The notes under the pieces are model-generated. The model saw only the letters and a list, made by a program, of their open reading frames with translations. It had not been told where the DNA came from and ran no database searches. A program made the translations under genes and the position numbers. DNA of 64,000 nt from Marinobacter nauticus (GTDB lineage Bacteria; Pseudomonadota; Gammaproteobacteria; Enterobacterales; Shewanellaceae), in NCBI RefSeq assembly GCF_019801015.1, contig NZ_JAHVJZ010000011.1, positions 62,001 to 126,000 of the forward strand. The letters are read 5' to 3'. Positions 7,150 to 15,572 of this stretch are shown one piece after another (the first letter of the stretch is position 1; every line of letters begins with the position of its first letter).

Positions 7150-8508
7150 ATGAACATTCCTGCTGAACTTTCGACCTTGCAGATCTTCCCTCAACGCCGC
7201 TTTAAAGTGTATCAGCAGCGCCAGCTCGACAAGATTGAGCTGGTGGATCGGCTGCCCGAGGCGCTGAAATTTGATATGAAAGTGGTGGCCAGCGTGCTGC
7301 CGTTTCGGGTCAACGAGTATGTGGCCAATGATCTGATCAACTGGGATAACCTGCCGAAGGATCCCATCTTCCAGCTCTCTTTCCCGCAAAAGGGGATGCT
7401 GGCGCCGGAAGCGTACGACCGCATGGCGGCGCTGCTGCGTACTGACCCCTCGCCGCAACAGGTGTTTGAGCTGGGCCAACAGCTGCGGGCCGAGATGAAT
7501 CCGCACCCCGCCGGCCAGATGAGCATGAACGTGCCGGAACTGGACGGTGAGAAGCTGCCGGGGATGCAGCACAAGTACAAAGAGACCGCACTGTTCTTCC
7601 CGGCGCAGGGTCAGTACTGCCACAGCTACTGCACCTTCTGTTTCCGCTGGGCCCAGTTTGTGGGTAAGGCGATGCGCTTTAACTCCAACGACGCCGAGAC
7701 GCTGCACCGCTATCTGGCGGCGCATCCGGAGATCAGCGACCTGCTGATCACCGGCGGCGATCCGATGGTGATGAAAACCAAGAAGATCGCCCAGTACGTG
7801 GAGCCGCTGATCGACAACCCGGACACCGACCACGTTCAGACCATCCGCTTCGGCACCAAGGCACTGACTTTCTGGCCCTACCGCTTTGTCACTGACGAAG
7901 ACGCCGATGAGCTGCTGGCGCTGTTCCGTCGTCTGGTGCAGAGCGGCAAGCACGTGTCCATCATGGCGCACCTGAATCACTGGCAGGAGATGGAAACCCC
8001 CATCTTTGAGGAAGCGGTACGCCGCATCCGCTCCACTGGCGCCAACATCCGTGCCCAGGCCCCGTTGCTGAAGAACATCAACGACAACGCCGACGACTGG
8101 GCCAGGATGTGGCAGAAGCAGGTGAAACTGGGGATCATCCCGTACTACATGTTTGTTGAGCGTGATACCGGTCCTAAGCGCTACTTCGAAGTGCCGCTGC
8201 ATGAAGCCTATGAGATCTACCGCGATGCCATCAGCAAGGTGTCCGGTCTGGCCCGTACTGCCCGTGGCCCGAGCATGAGTGCCGGTCCGGGTAAGGTGGA
8301 GATCCAGGGTGTGACCGAAGTGGCGGGTGAGAAGGTGTTTGTCCTGCGCTTTATCCAGGCCCGTAATCCGGAGTGGGCTCAGCGTCCGTTCTTTGCCCGA
8401 TACGACGAGAACGCCCACTGGCTGGATGATCTGAAACCCGCCTTTGGCGAGGAGAAGTTCTTCTGGCAGGAAGAGTATGAAGCGATGGGCGGCCAGCTTG
8501 GCGCCTGA
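7150..8508 (+). CDS. KamA-family radical SAM protein (lysine 2,3-aminomutase-like)
   Basis: The 452-residue protein belongs to the lysine 2,3-aminomutase family of radical SAM, PLP-dependent enzymes. The iron-sulfur motif is CHSYCTFC with cysteines at residues 157, 161 and 164. LLITGGDPMVMK follows, as in the family, and the C-terminal part contains SAGPGKVE. The relatives include clostridial KamA, YodO and EpmB. This protein is longer than EpmB and is not next to efp or epmA, so it is unlikely to be EpmB. The substrate cannot be read from the sequence. The ATG at 7150 is chosen because similarity begins at MNIPAEL; the ribosome binding site is weak. It is a single-gene unit ending at a strong terminator. 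Confidence 0.85.
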   Translation: MNIPAELSTLQIFPQRRFKVYQQRQLDKIELVDRLPEALKFDMKVVASVLPFRVNEYVANDLINWDNLPKDPIFQLSFPQKGMLAPEAYDRMAALLRTDPSPQQVFELGQQLRAEMNPHPAGQMSMNVPELDGEKLPGMQHKYKETALFFPAQGQYCHSYCTFCFRWAQFVGKAMRFNSNDAETLHRYLAAHPEISDLLITGGDPMVMKTKKIAQYVEPLIDNPDTDHVQTIRFGTKALTFWPYRFVTDEDADELLALFRRLVQSGKHVSIMAHLNHWQEMETPIFEEAVRRIRSTGANIRAQAPLLKNINDNADDWARMWQKQVKLGIIPYYMFVERDTGPKRYFEVPLHEAYEIYRDAISKVSGLARTARGPSMSAGPGKVEIQGVTEVAGEKVFVLRFIQARNPEWAQRPFFARYDENAHWLDDLKPAFGEEKFFWQEEYEAMGGQLGA

Positions 8509-8518
8509 GGCTTAAATA

Positions 8519-8549
8519 CAAAAACGCCCCGCAATGCGGGGCGTTTTTT
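8519..8549. terminator. Bidirectional rho-independent terminator
   Basis: A 10 bp stem AACGCCCCGC-AAT-GCGGGGCGTT (8523-8545) has an A run before it and TTTTTT after it. It separates the convergent KamA-family and RimK-like genes and can terminate both. Confidence 0.9.
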
Positions 8550-8556
8550 ATGGCGC

Positions 8557-9465
8557 TCAGCGCTGGCAGGTGGCGACTGCCAGGTCCACCAGAACTTCCG
8601 CCATGTTCAGCTCGGGGTGAGCCGCTTCCATGCCTTTGAAGCCCGGAGAAGAGTTGGCTTCGCACAGCAGGTAGTGGCCATCTTCGCCGCACAGGAAGTC
8701 GAGGCCGGCGATGTCCAGGTTCAGCAGGGTCGCGACGCGTACGGACAGCTCCACCAGTTCAGGAGTCAGCTCCTGCGGGGTGGTGGTGCCACCGGCGTGC
8801 ACGTTGGCTTTGAATTCGCCTTCAGCGGCCTGACGCACCATGGCAGACACCACTTTACCGCCCACCACGATAACGCGGATATCGCGGCCGTGGCTGGACT
8901 GCACGTAGCGCTGGAACATCATTTCCGCTTTCGGGTTAACGTTACCCATCAGCTGCATCATGTCCTTGAACTGGGACTCGTTGCGCATCAGCATCACGCC
9001 GGTGCCCTGGCTGCCGCTGCGGGTTTTCAGTACCAGCGGCATGCCCATCTTGCGGATCACCTCATCGGTGTCCACCGGGAAGCGGGCCAGCATCGCGGCC
9101 GGCATCGGCACGCCCTGGTGAGCCAGCGCGATAGCGGACTGCATCTTGTCACCGCACAGGGCGATGGCGTCGGCGCTGTTCAGAACTTTCACGCCCTGCT
9201 GAGCCAGGAAGCGCAACAGGCTCAGAGTGAAGTAGCTGGTGGTGGCACCCTGGCGTGGCAGCACGAAGTCGGGCAGATCCACCGGTTCCTGATCCAGATA
9301 AAGACTCGGCGCCAGATGTTCACCCACAACCATCTCAAGACGGTCCGGACGGATCACATCGATTTCGATGCCACGGGCTTCAGCGGCGGCGACAATGCGA
9401 CGGATCTCGTAGTTGTCCGCCGGCAGGTCAGCACGGTCTTTACTGTAAAAAATCCAACCTTTCAT
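8557..9465 (-). CDS. rimK: RimK-family ATP-grasp ligase
   Basis: This 302-residue protein has the RimK layout. The N-terminal domain has the VLPRQGATTSYF motif, and the ATP-grasp core has PLVLKTRSGSQGTGV (glycine-rich loop), RDIRVIVVGGKVV, and the metal-binding end LLCEANSSPGFKGME. RimK enzymes add glutamate to the C-terminus of ribosomal protein S6 or make poly-glutamate. Which activity applies here cannot be told. The ATG at 9465 overlaps the stop codon of the upstream maoP as TGATG, indicating translational coupling. The length matches E. coli RimK (300). Other RimK-like amidoligases are possible, so the exact symbol is less certain than the family. Confidence 0.8.
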   Translation of the reverse strand: MKGWIFYSKDRADLPADNYEIRRIVAAAEARGIEIDVIRPDRLEMVVGEHLAPSLYLDQEPVDLPDFVLPRQGATTSYFTLSLLRFLAQQGVKVLNSADAIALCGDKMQSAIALAHQGVPMPAAMLARFPVDTDEVIRKMGMPLVLKTRSGSQGTGVMLMRNESQFKDMMQLMGNVNPKAEMMFQRYVQSSHGRDIRVIVVGGKVVSAMVRQAAEGEFKANVHAGGTTTPQELTPELVELSVRVATLLNLDIAGLDFLCGEDGHYLLCEANSSPGFKGMEAAHPELNMAEVLVDLAVATCQR

Positions 9466-9812
9466 CACAGGTCCATATCTAAGTTGCTGTCTTCGGACTC
9501 AGCCCATTCGCTCTTGCTCGGGGAAGCGGTCAGGGCATAACGGCGCCGGTTCAGCGTTGCCAAATATTTAATCCACACCTTTTCATGTGGAGACTGGGCT
9601 TCGCGCTGTCCTGTTACGACAGCCAGAAAAGCCTCTTCTTCCTCGTTAATAGGCGTCCGCTCAGCGTTGGTCAGGGCTGAATAGGCCATACCATGACGCT
9701 CCAGACGCTCGGCTTCACTCAGGGTAAAAAAGCCGCTGCGGGCGAGGCCGCGGGGGTATCGTCTGTCCGCAAAGCGGGACAGAGCGTGAAAACTAACTGG
9801 ACTCTCTGCCAC
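9465..9812 (-). CDS. maoP: MaoP / DUF413 family protein
   Basis: The protein matches the DUF413 family, whose E. coli member YifE (MaoP) organises the Ori macrodomain of the chromosome. The family pattern RYPRGLARSGFFTLSEAERLERHG, split across residues ~17-40, and the later EEEEAFLAV...KVWIKYL are evident. I choose the GTG at 9812 because the resulting N-terminus (M/V-AESPVSF) aligns with the E. coli MAES start; GAGAG lies upstream. The length of 115 residues agrees with the family (~112). It is coupled to the RimK-like gene. The C-terminus is acidic and serine-rich. Confidence 0.85.
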   Translation of the reverse strand: MAESPVSFHALSRFADRRYPRGLARSGFFTLSEAERLERHGMAYSALTNAERTPINEEEEAFLAVVTGQREAQSPHEKVWIKYLATLNRRRYALTASPSKSEWAESEDSNLDMDL

Positions 9813-10186
9813 GGTCGTTGTCTCTCTGTATCGCTCGGTTTGAGGAGGCGCGACTATAGGGGAGAAGGGGAGTGCCACAAAACGAAAAAAATCTTGGCTG
9901 GGCGCAAAAATTCCTCGCTGTTCGGCGCTGACGCATTGGCCGAAGATTGAGCAGCGTCTCTAACAAGGCTCTGAAGATGAACCGAATCCCTGACAACTGG
10001 CTGGATGCCCCGTTGCGCCAGAAACCTCACCGCTCTCGTCCCGACGACCACAGCGCGCCGTCGCCGCGCCGTTCCCGCAAAGATCATGGCCGAAGGCCGA
10101 CCCGAAACGACTGAGACTACACTTAAAATCAAACCCTAAGCGGGTTTGGGCGGACGTTTCGCCCCCACGGTAACCGGGGAGGCGCT
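9813..10186. other. Divergent intergenic region (maoP / lytic transglycosylase)
   Basis: This 374 bp region should contain the divergent promoters of maoP and the transglycosylase gene. The only coding candidate is a short basic reading frame at 9977-10114, described separately. No clear terminator is visible. Confidence 0.4.
9977..10114 (+). CDS. Possible small basic protein (doubtful)
   Basis: An ATG at 9977 opens a 45-residue frame beginning MNRIPDNWLDAPLRQKP and rich in R, K, P and D. It contains few rare codons. No good ribosome binding site precedes it (CTCTGAAG only) and I know no family for it. The organised N-terminus (IPDNWLDAPL) argues for coding; the strongly basic, low-complexity tail could be chance in high-GC DNA. 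Confidence 0.25.
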   Translation: MNRIPDNWLDAPLRQKPHRSRPDDHSAPSPRRSRKDHGRRPTRND

Positions 10187-11716
10187 ATGGTGGAGGCTGT
10201 CGCGGTGTTACGGGCTGTGCGGCTCACGGCGCTGCTGTTTGGCGGCGCGCTCAGTTGCTGGTGCGCGCCGGTCCGGTCCTGGCCGGTGGTGCCAACGCTG
10301 GTCACGCCGGAAGTCGATGAGCAGGCACCGCTGGCCAGCATCTGGCCAGCTCTGTCCGGTACACGGCTGGGCGATCTGGACGAGATGGTCGCACTGGGTG
10401 AGATCCGCGTGCTGACCACCCTCAGCCTGGGCTGGTATTACATCGAACGGGGCCGCCCCAAGGGCAAGGTTGTGTCGTTGCTGGACCTGCTGCAACGGGA
10501 TCTGCGCCGTCAGTACGGAAAAGATGCCCGTACCCTGAAACTGACCCCCATCCCGGTCCGTCGAGACCAACTGATCCCCTTTCTGCTGGAAGGCTATGGC
10601 GATCTGATCATCGCCAACCTCACCATTACCCCGGAGCGGGAAGCGCTCATCGCCTTTACTGTCCCCTGGCGGGAAGGGGTTCAGGAGTGGGTGATCAGCG
10701 GCCCGGACTGGCCGGAACTGACTGACTGGCAAGGGTTGGCGGGGCGCTCACTGGTGGCCCGCACCGAATCCAGCTACTTCGCCAGCGCCGAGTGGATGAA
10801 CCATCGGCTTCAGCAGGCGGGTCTGACGCCGATGACGCTGATCCCCGCTGATCCGCGCCTGGAGGATGAAGACCTGCTGGCGCTGGTGGCCAGTGGTCAT
10901 CTGCCGGCCACCGTGATGGACGACCATAAACTGGACCCCTGGCTGACCCGCTATCCCGATCTGAAGGCGCAACGGGCCGCGCCGCTGCGAAAGAATGGGG
11001 CGATCGCCTTTGGCCTGCGCAAGGACAACCCGGCACTGCAGGCCATGCTGGACGACTTCATTGCCCGCAATCCCCAGGGCAGCCTCAATATGAATCTGAT
11101 TGCCCATCGCTACCTAGTCTCCGACAACTGGCTTAAACCTGAGCTGGATACCGAGCCGTTTGCGCCGGTGCCCGAGCTGGTCGAATTGTTTCAGCGATAT
11201 GGCGAGCAGTACGGGTTTGACTGGGTGATGCTGGCGGCGTTCGCGTTTCAGGAGTCCGGCTTTAACCCCAGGGCGAAAAGCCATGTGGGTGCGGTCGGCA
11301 TTATGCAGGTGATGCCCCGTACGGCACGGGACCCTGCCATCGGCATCAGCAACCTGTCCGACCCGGACAACAACATCCACGCCGGCACCAAGTACCTCGC
11401 CCTGCTGCGGGAGCAGTATTTTAATGATCCGGAGCTGACCGAGCTGAACCGGGCGCTGTTTGCCATGGCGGCTTACAACGCCGGCCCCAACCGCATCAAT
11501 CGGCTGCGGCAGGAGGCCAGCGCCCGCGGGCGTGACCCCAACGAGTGGTTCAATAACGTCGAGGACCTGGCCGCCGCAGAGATCGGCACCGAAACCGTCA
11601 CCTTCGTGGCCAATCTCTATCGCTATTACATCGCTTACAAGCGGGTGCTGGAGGAGCAGGCCCAGCGGGATCAGATCCTGGAGGCGCTGGAGCGGGGGCT
11701 GAATCCGGAGCGCTGA
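10187..11716 (+). CDS. mltF: MltF-like membrane-bound lytic murein transglycosylase
   Basis: The 509-residue protein has the MltF architecture. After an N-terminal hydrophobic signal/anchor (~10-30) comes a periplasmic solute-binding-like (SBP_bac_3) domain, residues ~65-290. The C-terminal SLT transglycosylase domain follows (~310-480). In the latter, FQESGFNP carries the catalytic glutamate (E356), followed by GAVGIMQVMP and MAAYNAGPNRI. It cleaves peptidoglycan glycan strands. The ATG at 10187 has GGGGAGG upstream. Its 3' end overlaps the convergent tgpA-like gene by 46 bp. The length agrees with E. coli MltF (~518). It may be a paralogue rather than the orthologue, as the N-terminal region is poorly conserved. 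Confidence 0.85.
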   Translation: MVEAVAVLRAVRLTALLFGGALSCWCAPVRSWPVVPTLVTPEVDEQAPLASIWPALSGTRLGDLDEMVALGEIRVLTTLSLGWYYIERGRPKGKVVSLLDLLQRDLRRQYGKDARTLKLTPIPVRRDQLIPFLLEGYGDLIIANLTITPEREALIAFTVPWREGVQEWVISGPDWPELTDWQGLAGRSLVARTESSYFASAEWMNHRLQQAGLTPMTLIPADPRLEDEDLLALVASGHLPATVMDDHKLDPWLTRYPDLKAQRAAPLRKNGAIAFGLRKDNPALQAMLDDFIARNPQGSLNMNLIAHRYLVSDNWLKPELDTEPFAPVPELVELFQRYGEQYGFDWVMLAAFAFQESGFNPRAKSHVGAVGIMQVMPRTARDPAIGISNLSDPDNNIHAGTKYLALLREQYFNDPELTELNRALFAMAAYNAGPNRINRLRQEASARGRDPNEWFNNVEDLAAAEIGTETVTFVANLYRYYIAYKRVLEEQAQRDQILEALERGLNPER

Positions 11717-13671
11717 GCCGTCAGGCTCTGTTTCAACGCTTTGCTGGCCTGACGCAGCGCCCCGCGGTTGACCGGCGTTGACGGGTCAAACCGCTGTGCC
11801 AGATAGCACTCCGTCAGCGTCAGGAAGGGGGTGGCAAGAGTGGGGTGCCGGCGGCCAACCCGCAGGGCAAAGGCGAGTGGCGCCTCACCGGGGGCAGGGC
11901 GAAGGTTGAGCCGTGCCAGCCAGCGCAGCGCTTTGCGATAGTGATGCAGCGGCGCCGGTGTGGCTTTGGGCCAGCGCCATAACCCCAGCAGCCAGGCCTG
12001 AAACAGCGCGAGCACGCCAAATCCCACCGCCATCATCAATGCCAGATCCCACAAGTTGTACTGACCAAACCAACGGTTCCAGAGATCCTGCTGGCGTTGG
12101 TGGTCAAAGCCCAGCACCCATTGGCTCCAGCGGTGGTCCAGCTCTCCCAGGTAGCGTTGCAGTGTCCGGGCCAGGGGCCACTGATGCCAGCGGAGTAACC
12201 CGAAGCTGTCCGCCAGAAACGCCGGCTCATCAGCCAGCGCGACCTCCGCGCCTTGCTCTACCCGTGCCGGTGAGACGGCGGCGGTGGGGTCAACCCGCAC
12301 CCAGCCTCTGTTTTCCAGGTGCACTTCCACCCAGGCGTGGGCGTTGAACTGGTACACCGACACCAGACTGGAGCCGGGTGTGGGGTCACCGCCCTGGTAG
12401 CCGGTGATCAGGCGGGCCGGGATCCCGGCCGCCCGCGCCAGAAACACCATGGCGGAGGCGTAGTGGCCACAGAATCCGGCCCGGGTTTCAAACAGGAAGT
12501 CGTCAATCTGCTGTTCACCCAGCGCCGGCGGAGAGAGGGTGTAGCGGTAGGGCTGTTCACGAAAATGGTCCAGCACCGTTTGCAGCATCGCTTCCGGCTC
12601 CGGTTGGCGTTGCTTCAGCTGTTGCGCCCAGTCGAGGGTGCGGGGGTTGCTGTCCGCCGGCAGGGCCAGGTAGTGCAGCCGTTGCTCGGGCGTCAGCGGC
12701 GTGTCGTGAGTCTGCTCCTGATGCCAGCTCAGTGCCACCTGCTGGCGGCGGGAGGGGGCACTCAGCCAGACCCAGCGGTCATTGCTGAGCAGGCCGATGC
12801 GGAGGTCCTCGCTGACGGAGGTGGTCAGGGTAGGCAGCCAGGTTTGGCTGTTGGGCTGAACCATCAGGCTGTAGCGTTGCCCGGTGCCGCTGAGGGGGGG
12901 CGCCAACACGGGTTGGGGCACGCTCCCTTCCCAGCGGACGCCATCGAAACGGTCCAGCACCAGAGTGCGCCAGTACAGCTGCTCCATATCCGGTTGTGGC
13001 CCTTCGAAACGGGCGCGAAACGCCAGGGCCCCGGAGCGGCCCAGCCGGGCGATGTCGCCCAGTGCCAGGGTTTCGCTTAAGCCGGTGCGGGCGACCGGGC
13101 TGCTGTGCATCGCCCAGAGCGGGGGCAGGCGGGGAACGATCAGGTACAACAACAGCGCCAGCGGCAGGCTCAACAGCAGCATCTGGGCCGCCAGTTTGGG
13201 GCCCTCGCTTTGCGGGCCCGGGCGATAGATGGAGATCAGCACCTGAGTGTTGAGCCAGACGCAGAACAGCAACTGCATGGCGGCTTCGGGGCCCATCTGA
13301 TCCAGACTTTGCAGGGCAATAAGAAAGTAGCCCGTCAGCACCACCACCGAGAGATCTCCGTGATGGCGGATCTCAATGGTCTTCAGGCCATAGGCCAGCA
13401 CCAGCAGGTTGATCAGTGCCGACAGCATCCCGACGTGTCCCACCACCAGCCCCAGCGTGATGATGGCCCCCAGTCCCAACAGGTTGACCAGCCAGCGCGG
13501 CGGCCTGGCCACCCGGCCAAAGAAGATCCCCAGCCGCCACAGCAGGCACAGGCCTAGAATGGCCAGCGTCCACGGCGGGCAGTGGCCGGAAAGGGGCAAC
13601 ACCACCGCCACCTGGGCCAACAGCAGCCAGCCCTGAGTGCGACGACTGAGTGCGCGCCGGACGTTCGCCAT
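11671..13671 (-). CDS. TgpA-like membrane transglutaminase
   Basis: This 666-residue inner-membrane protein starts with five to seven hydrophobic helices (residues ~12-215). A periplasmic region follows, containing a transglutaminase core: GFCGHYAS with catalytic C401, then NAHAWVEV (His) and RVDPTAAV (Asp). A further membrane helix (~560-585) and a DUF4129-like tail complete the TgpA layout. Pseudomonas TgpA is essential there; its substrate is unresolved. The ATG at 13671 overlaps the stop of the DUF58 gene (ATGA), so the longer frame starting at 13965 is rejected. It is the last gene of the nfeD-slipin-moxR-DUF58-tgpA run, and its 3' end overlaps mltF. Confidence 0.9.
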   Translation of the reverse strand: MANVRRALSRRTQGWLLLAQVAVVLPLSGHCPPWTLAILGLCLLWRLGIFFGRVARPPRWLVNLLGLGAIITLGLVVGHVGMLSALINLLVLAYGLKTIEIRHHGDLSVVVLTGYFLIALQSLDQMGPEAAMQLLFCVWLNTQVLISIYRPGPQSEGPKLAAQMLLLSLPLALLLYLIVPRLPPLWAMHSSPVARTGLSETLALGDIARLGRSGALAFRARFEGPQPDMEQLYWRTLVLDRFDGVRWEGSVPQPVLAPPLSGTGQRYSLMVQPNSQTWLPTLTTSVSEDLRIGLLSNDRWVWLSAPSRRQQVALSWHQEQTHDTPLTPEQRLHYLALPADSNPRTLDWAQQLKQRQPEPEAMLQTVLDHFREQPYRYTLSPPALGEQQIDDFLFETRAGFCGHYASAMVFLARAAGIPARLITGYQGGDPTPGSSLVSVYQFNAHAWVEVHLENRGWVRVDPTAAVSPARVEQGAEVALADEPAFLADSFGLLRWHQWPLARTLQRYLGELDHRWSQWVLGFDHQRQQDLWNRWFGQYNLWDLALMMAVGFGVLALFQAWLLGLWRWPKATPAPLHHYRKALRWLARLNLRPAPGEAPLAFALRVGRRHPTLATPFLTLTECYLAQRFDPSTPVNRGALRQASKALKQSLTAQRSGFSPRSSASRI

Positions 13672-14624
13672 CAGGGACGCCCCGGATAGCAAGCCAGGGC
13701 ATTGAGGCAGCGGATGCGGTGGGCATCGCTCAGGTCCGGGCCGTAGCGCTCGCCGTCCAGCAGCAGGCCGTAAGGTTGCTGGTGACGGTGCAGTTCGTGG
13801 ATCTGATGCGCCAGCTGGGAGAGGGCGGTCTCCAGGGGTACCGAGGGGTTGAGGGTCAGCTCCGCGGGCAGGCCCTCGGGCGTGACAAAGGCCTTGGCCT
13901 GCCACTCGCCACCACGGGCCACCTGTTTCCAGGCGATGCGAGCCAGGCTCTGGCCCCGCTGCCACGGCGCCAGGCCATGAAAGTCATCGATGCCACTGCG
14001 GTGACGGTCGCTCTGATGGCCAGGGTCCGCCACCGGCACCCGCTGCTGTTTGGACCCGCTGAGGCGTTCTGGCCAGATCAACGCCTGCTGATCCAGATCC
14101 AGCCGTGACCAGGCCCGACACAAGCCCAGTGGGAAGGCGCTGCTGATCACCAGCCTGCCAGGACGAAGCGGGCCCCGGCGGGCGGGGGGGTGTTCCACCT
14201 GCACGGTCCGGGCCCGGTGGTCCACCTGAGGCACATAGCGGCCGTTGCCGCTCTGAAATCGCAGCTCAAGATGAAAATGGGGGCGCTTGCCGGACAGGGT
14301 GACGGCAAAGGGTACCGGCTCACCGGCATGGCGGGAGTGGCCATCCCCGGCAGAGAGGGTCAGCCCGGAGAGGTTACGAAACGCCAGCAGCAATGCGGTG
14401 TTAAACAGGCTGACCAGCAGAAAACAGAGGCCCAGAATCAGGTTGTTCTGGTAGTTGGTGCCAAACACAAACAGCACCCCGCACAGCACCAGAAAACCAA
14501 GGCCCAGCGGCGTTGGCAGGATAAAGACGCTGCGATGGGTTAACCGTTGGCGTGATGCCGCAGGCAGGCGACGGCGAAGCCAGTTTTGCCACCACCGATG
14601 CGGAGAAGCCGACAGGCTGCTCAT
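13671..14624 (-). CDS. DUF58 domain membrane protein
   Basis: The 317-residue protein has two adjacent membrane helices near the N-terminus (~33-50 and ~56-82) followed by a soluble part. The latter contains the DUF58 signature region (SDRHRSGIDDFHGLAPWQRGQSLARIAWKQ, split over ~205-235). DUF58 proteins are regularly encoded with MoxR ATPases and transglutaminases and are thought to be their partners. Both gene boundaries overlap neighbours (ATGA at 14621-14624 and 13671-13674), indicating translational coupling. The biochemical role is not established. Confidence 0.9.
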   Translation of the reverse strand: MSSLSASPHRWWQNWLRRRLPAASRQRLTHRSVFILPTPLGLGFLVLCGVLFVFGTNYQNNLILGLCFLLVSLFNTALLLAFRNLSGLTLSAGDGHSRHAGEPVPFAVTLSGKRPHFHLELRFQSGNGRYVPQVDHRARTVQVEHPPARRGPLRPGRLVISSAFPLGLCRAWSRLDLDQQALIWPERLSGSKQQRVPVADPGHQSDRHRSGIDDFHGLAPWQRGQSLARIAWKQVARGGEWQAKAFVTPEGLPAELTLNPSVPLETALSQLAHQIHELHRHQQPYGLLLDGERYGPDLSDAHRIRCLNALACYPGRP

Positions 14625-15532
14625 CGTATCGGGCTGACCTGCTCAAGAATGAATTGGGAGCGCATTGAGCCGTCGGTCTGCTGCCCCGCCCGTAAGCGGT
14701 GCTCTGCCACCGAAGGGAACACCGCCTGAACGTCATCCGGCACCAGATAGTTGCGTCCGGCCAACAGCGCCCAGGCCCTTGCGGCGCCGAGCAGGGCGCG
14801 GCTGGCCCGGGGCGACAGGGGGGCGCAATCCAGTTCCGGCCGCCGTGAGCAGGCCACCAGGTCCAGCAGGTAATCCAGTACGGCATCGGTGGCGGCCACC
14901 TTCTGCACCTGCTGCTGCAACGCCATCAGTTGATCGGGCCTCAGGCAGGCGGGCAGGGTGTCGAGGTCGTCGGCCCGGTGGTCGCCTTTGAGCAGCCGCT
15001 TCTCTGAGGCCTGGTCCGGGTAGCCCAGACTCAGACGCATCATAAAACGATCCAGCTGGGACTCCGGCAGGGGAAACGTGCCGGACTGCTCCTGAGGGTT
15101 TTGGGTGGCGACCACAAAGAACGGCAGCGGCAGCGGGTGGGTGGTGCCGTCCAGACTGATTTGGCGCTCCGCCATCGCTTCGAGCAGGGCACTCTGGGTT
15201 TTGGGGCTGGCCCGGTTGATCTCATCGGCCAGCAGCAACTGGCAGAAGATGGGGCCGGGGTGAAACTCAAACCCTTTGCTCTGAGGGTCAAAGATGTTTA
15301 CCCCAAGCAGATCCGCCGGCAGCATGTCTGCGGTGAACTGCACCCGCCGAAAACTGAGGCCAAGGGTCCGGGCCAGGGCAGCTGACAGGGTGGTTTTCCC
15401 CATGCCCGGCAGGTCCTCAATCAGCAGATGGCCGCCGCCCAGCAGGCAGGCCATGGCCAGCCGCAGCGCGTGCGTTTTGTCCAACAGAACCTGCTCAAGT
15501 TGTCTCAGCGCCGCATTCAAATCCGATGACAT
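14621..15532 (-). CDS. MoxR-family AAA+ ATPase
   Basis: The 303-residue protein is a MoxR-type AAA+ ATPase. Walker A is at residues 40-48 (DLPGMGKTT), Walker B is in LLLADEINRASPK, and sensor 1 is in FFVVATQNPQEQSGTFPLPESQ. MoxR ATPases act as chaperones for assembly of DUF58/VWA partner complexes. The stop overlaps the start of the DUF58 gene. The gene lies 40 bp downstream of the slipin gene, within a long same-strand run. Only the specific client is unknown. Confidence 0.93.
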   Translation of the reverse strand: MSSDLNAALRQLEQVLLDKTHALRLAMACLLGGGHLLIEDLPGMGKTTLSAALARTLGLSFRRVQFTADMLPADLLGVNIFDPQSKGFEFHPGPIFCQLLLADEINRASPKTQSALLEAMAERQISLDGTTHPLPLPFFVVATQNPQEQSGTFPLPESQLDRFMMRLSLGYPDQASEKRLLKGDHRADDLDTLPACLRPDQLMALQQQVQKVAATDAVLDYLLDLVACSRRPELDCAPLSPRASRALLGAARAWALLAGRNYLVPDDVQAVFPSVAEHRLRAGQQTDGSMRSQFILEQVSPIR

Positions 15533-15572
15533 GCCGTTTATCTCAATGTTTTATTTAAAATTGTTTTAACAA

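Noticed and set aside
7147-8418. 423-codon minus-strand frame opposite the KamA-family gene
   Set aside because: It is an antisense shadow, rich in His/Gln/Leu, with no ribosome site; the plus-strand radical SAM enzyme is certain.
8557-9812. RimK-MaoP pair as a new modification system
   Set aside because: The coupling is real, but both families are known core genes and nothing indicates that MaoP is the RimK substrate.
13672-13965. N-terminal extension of the TgpA-like frame
   Set aside because: It overlaps the DUF58 coding region in another frame; the ATGA junction at 13671 gives the natural start.
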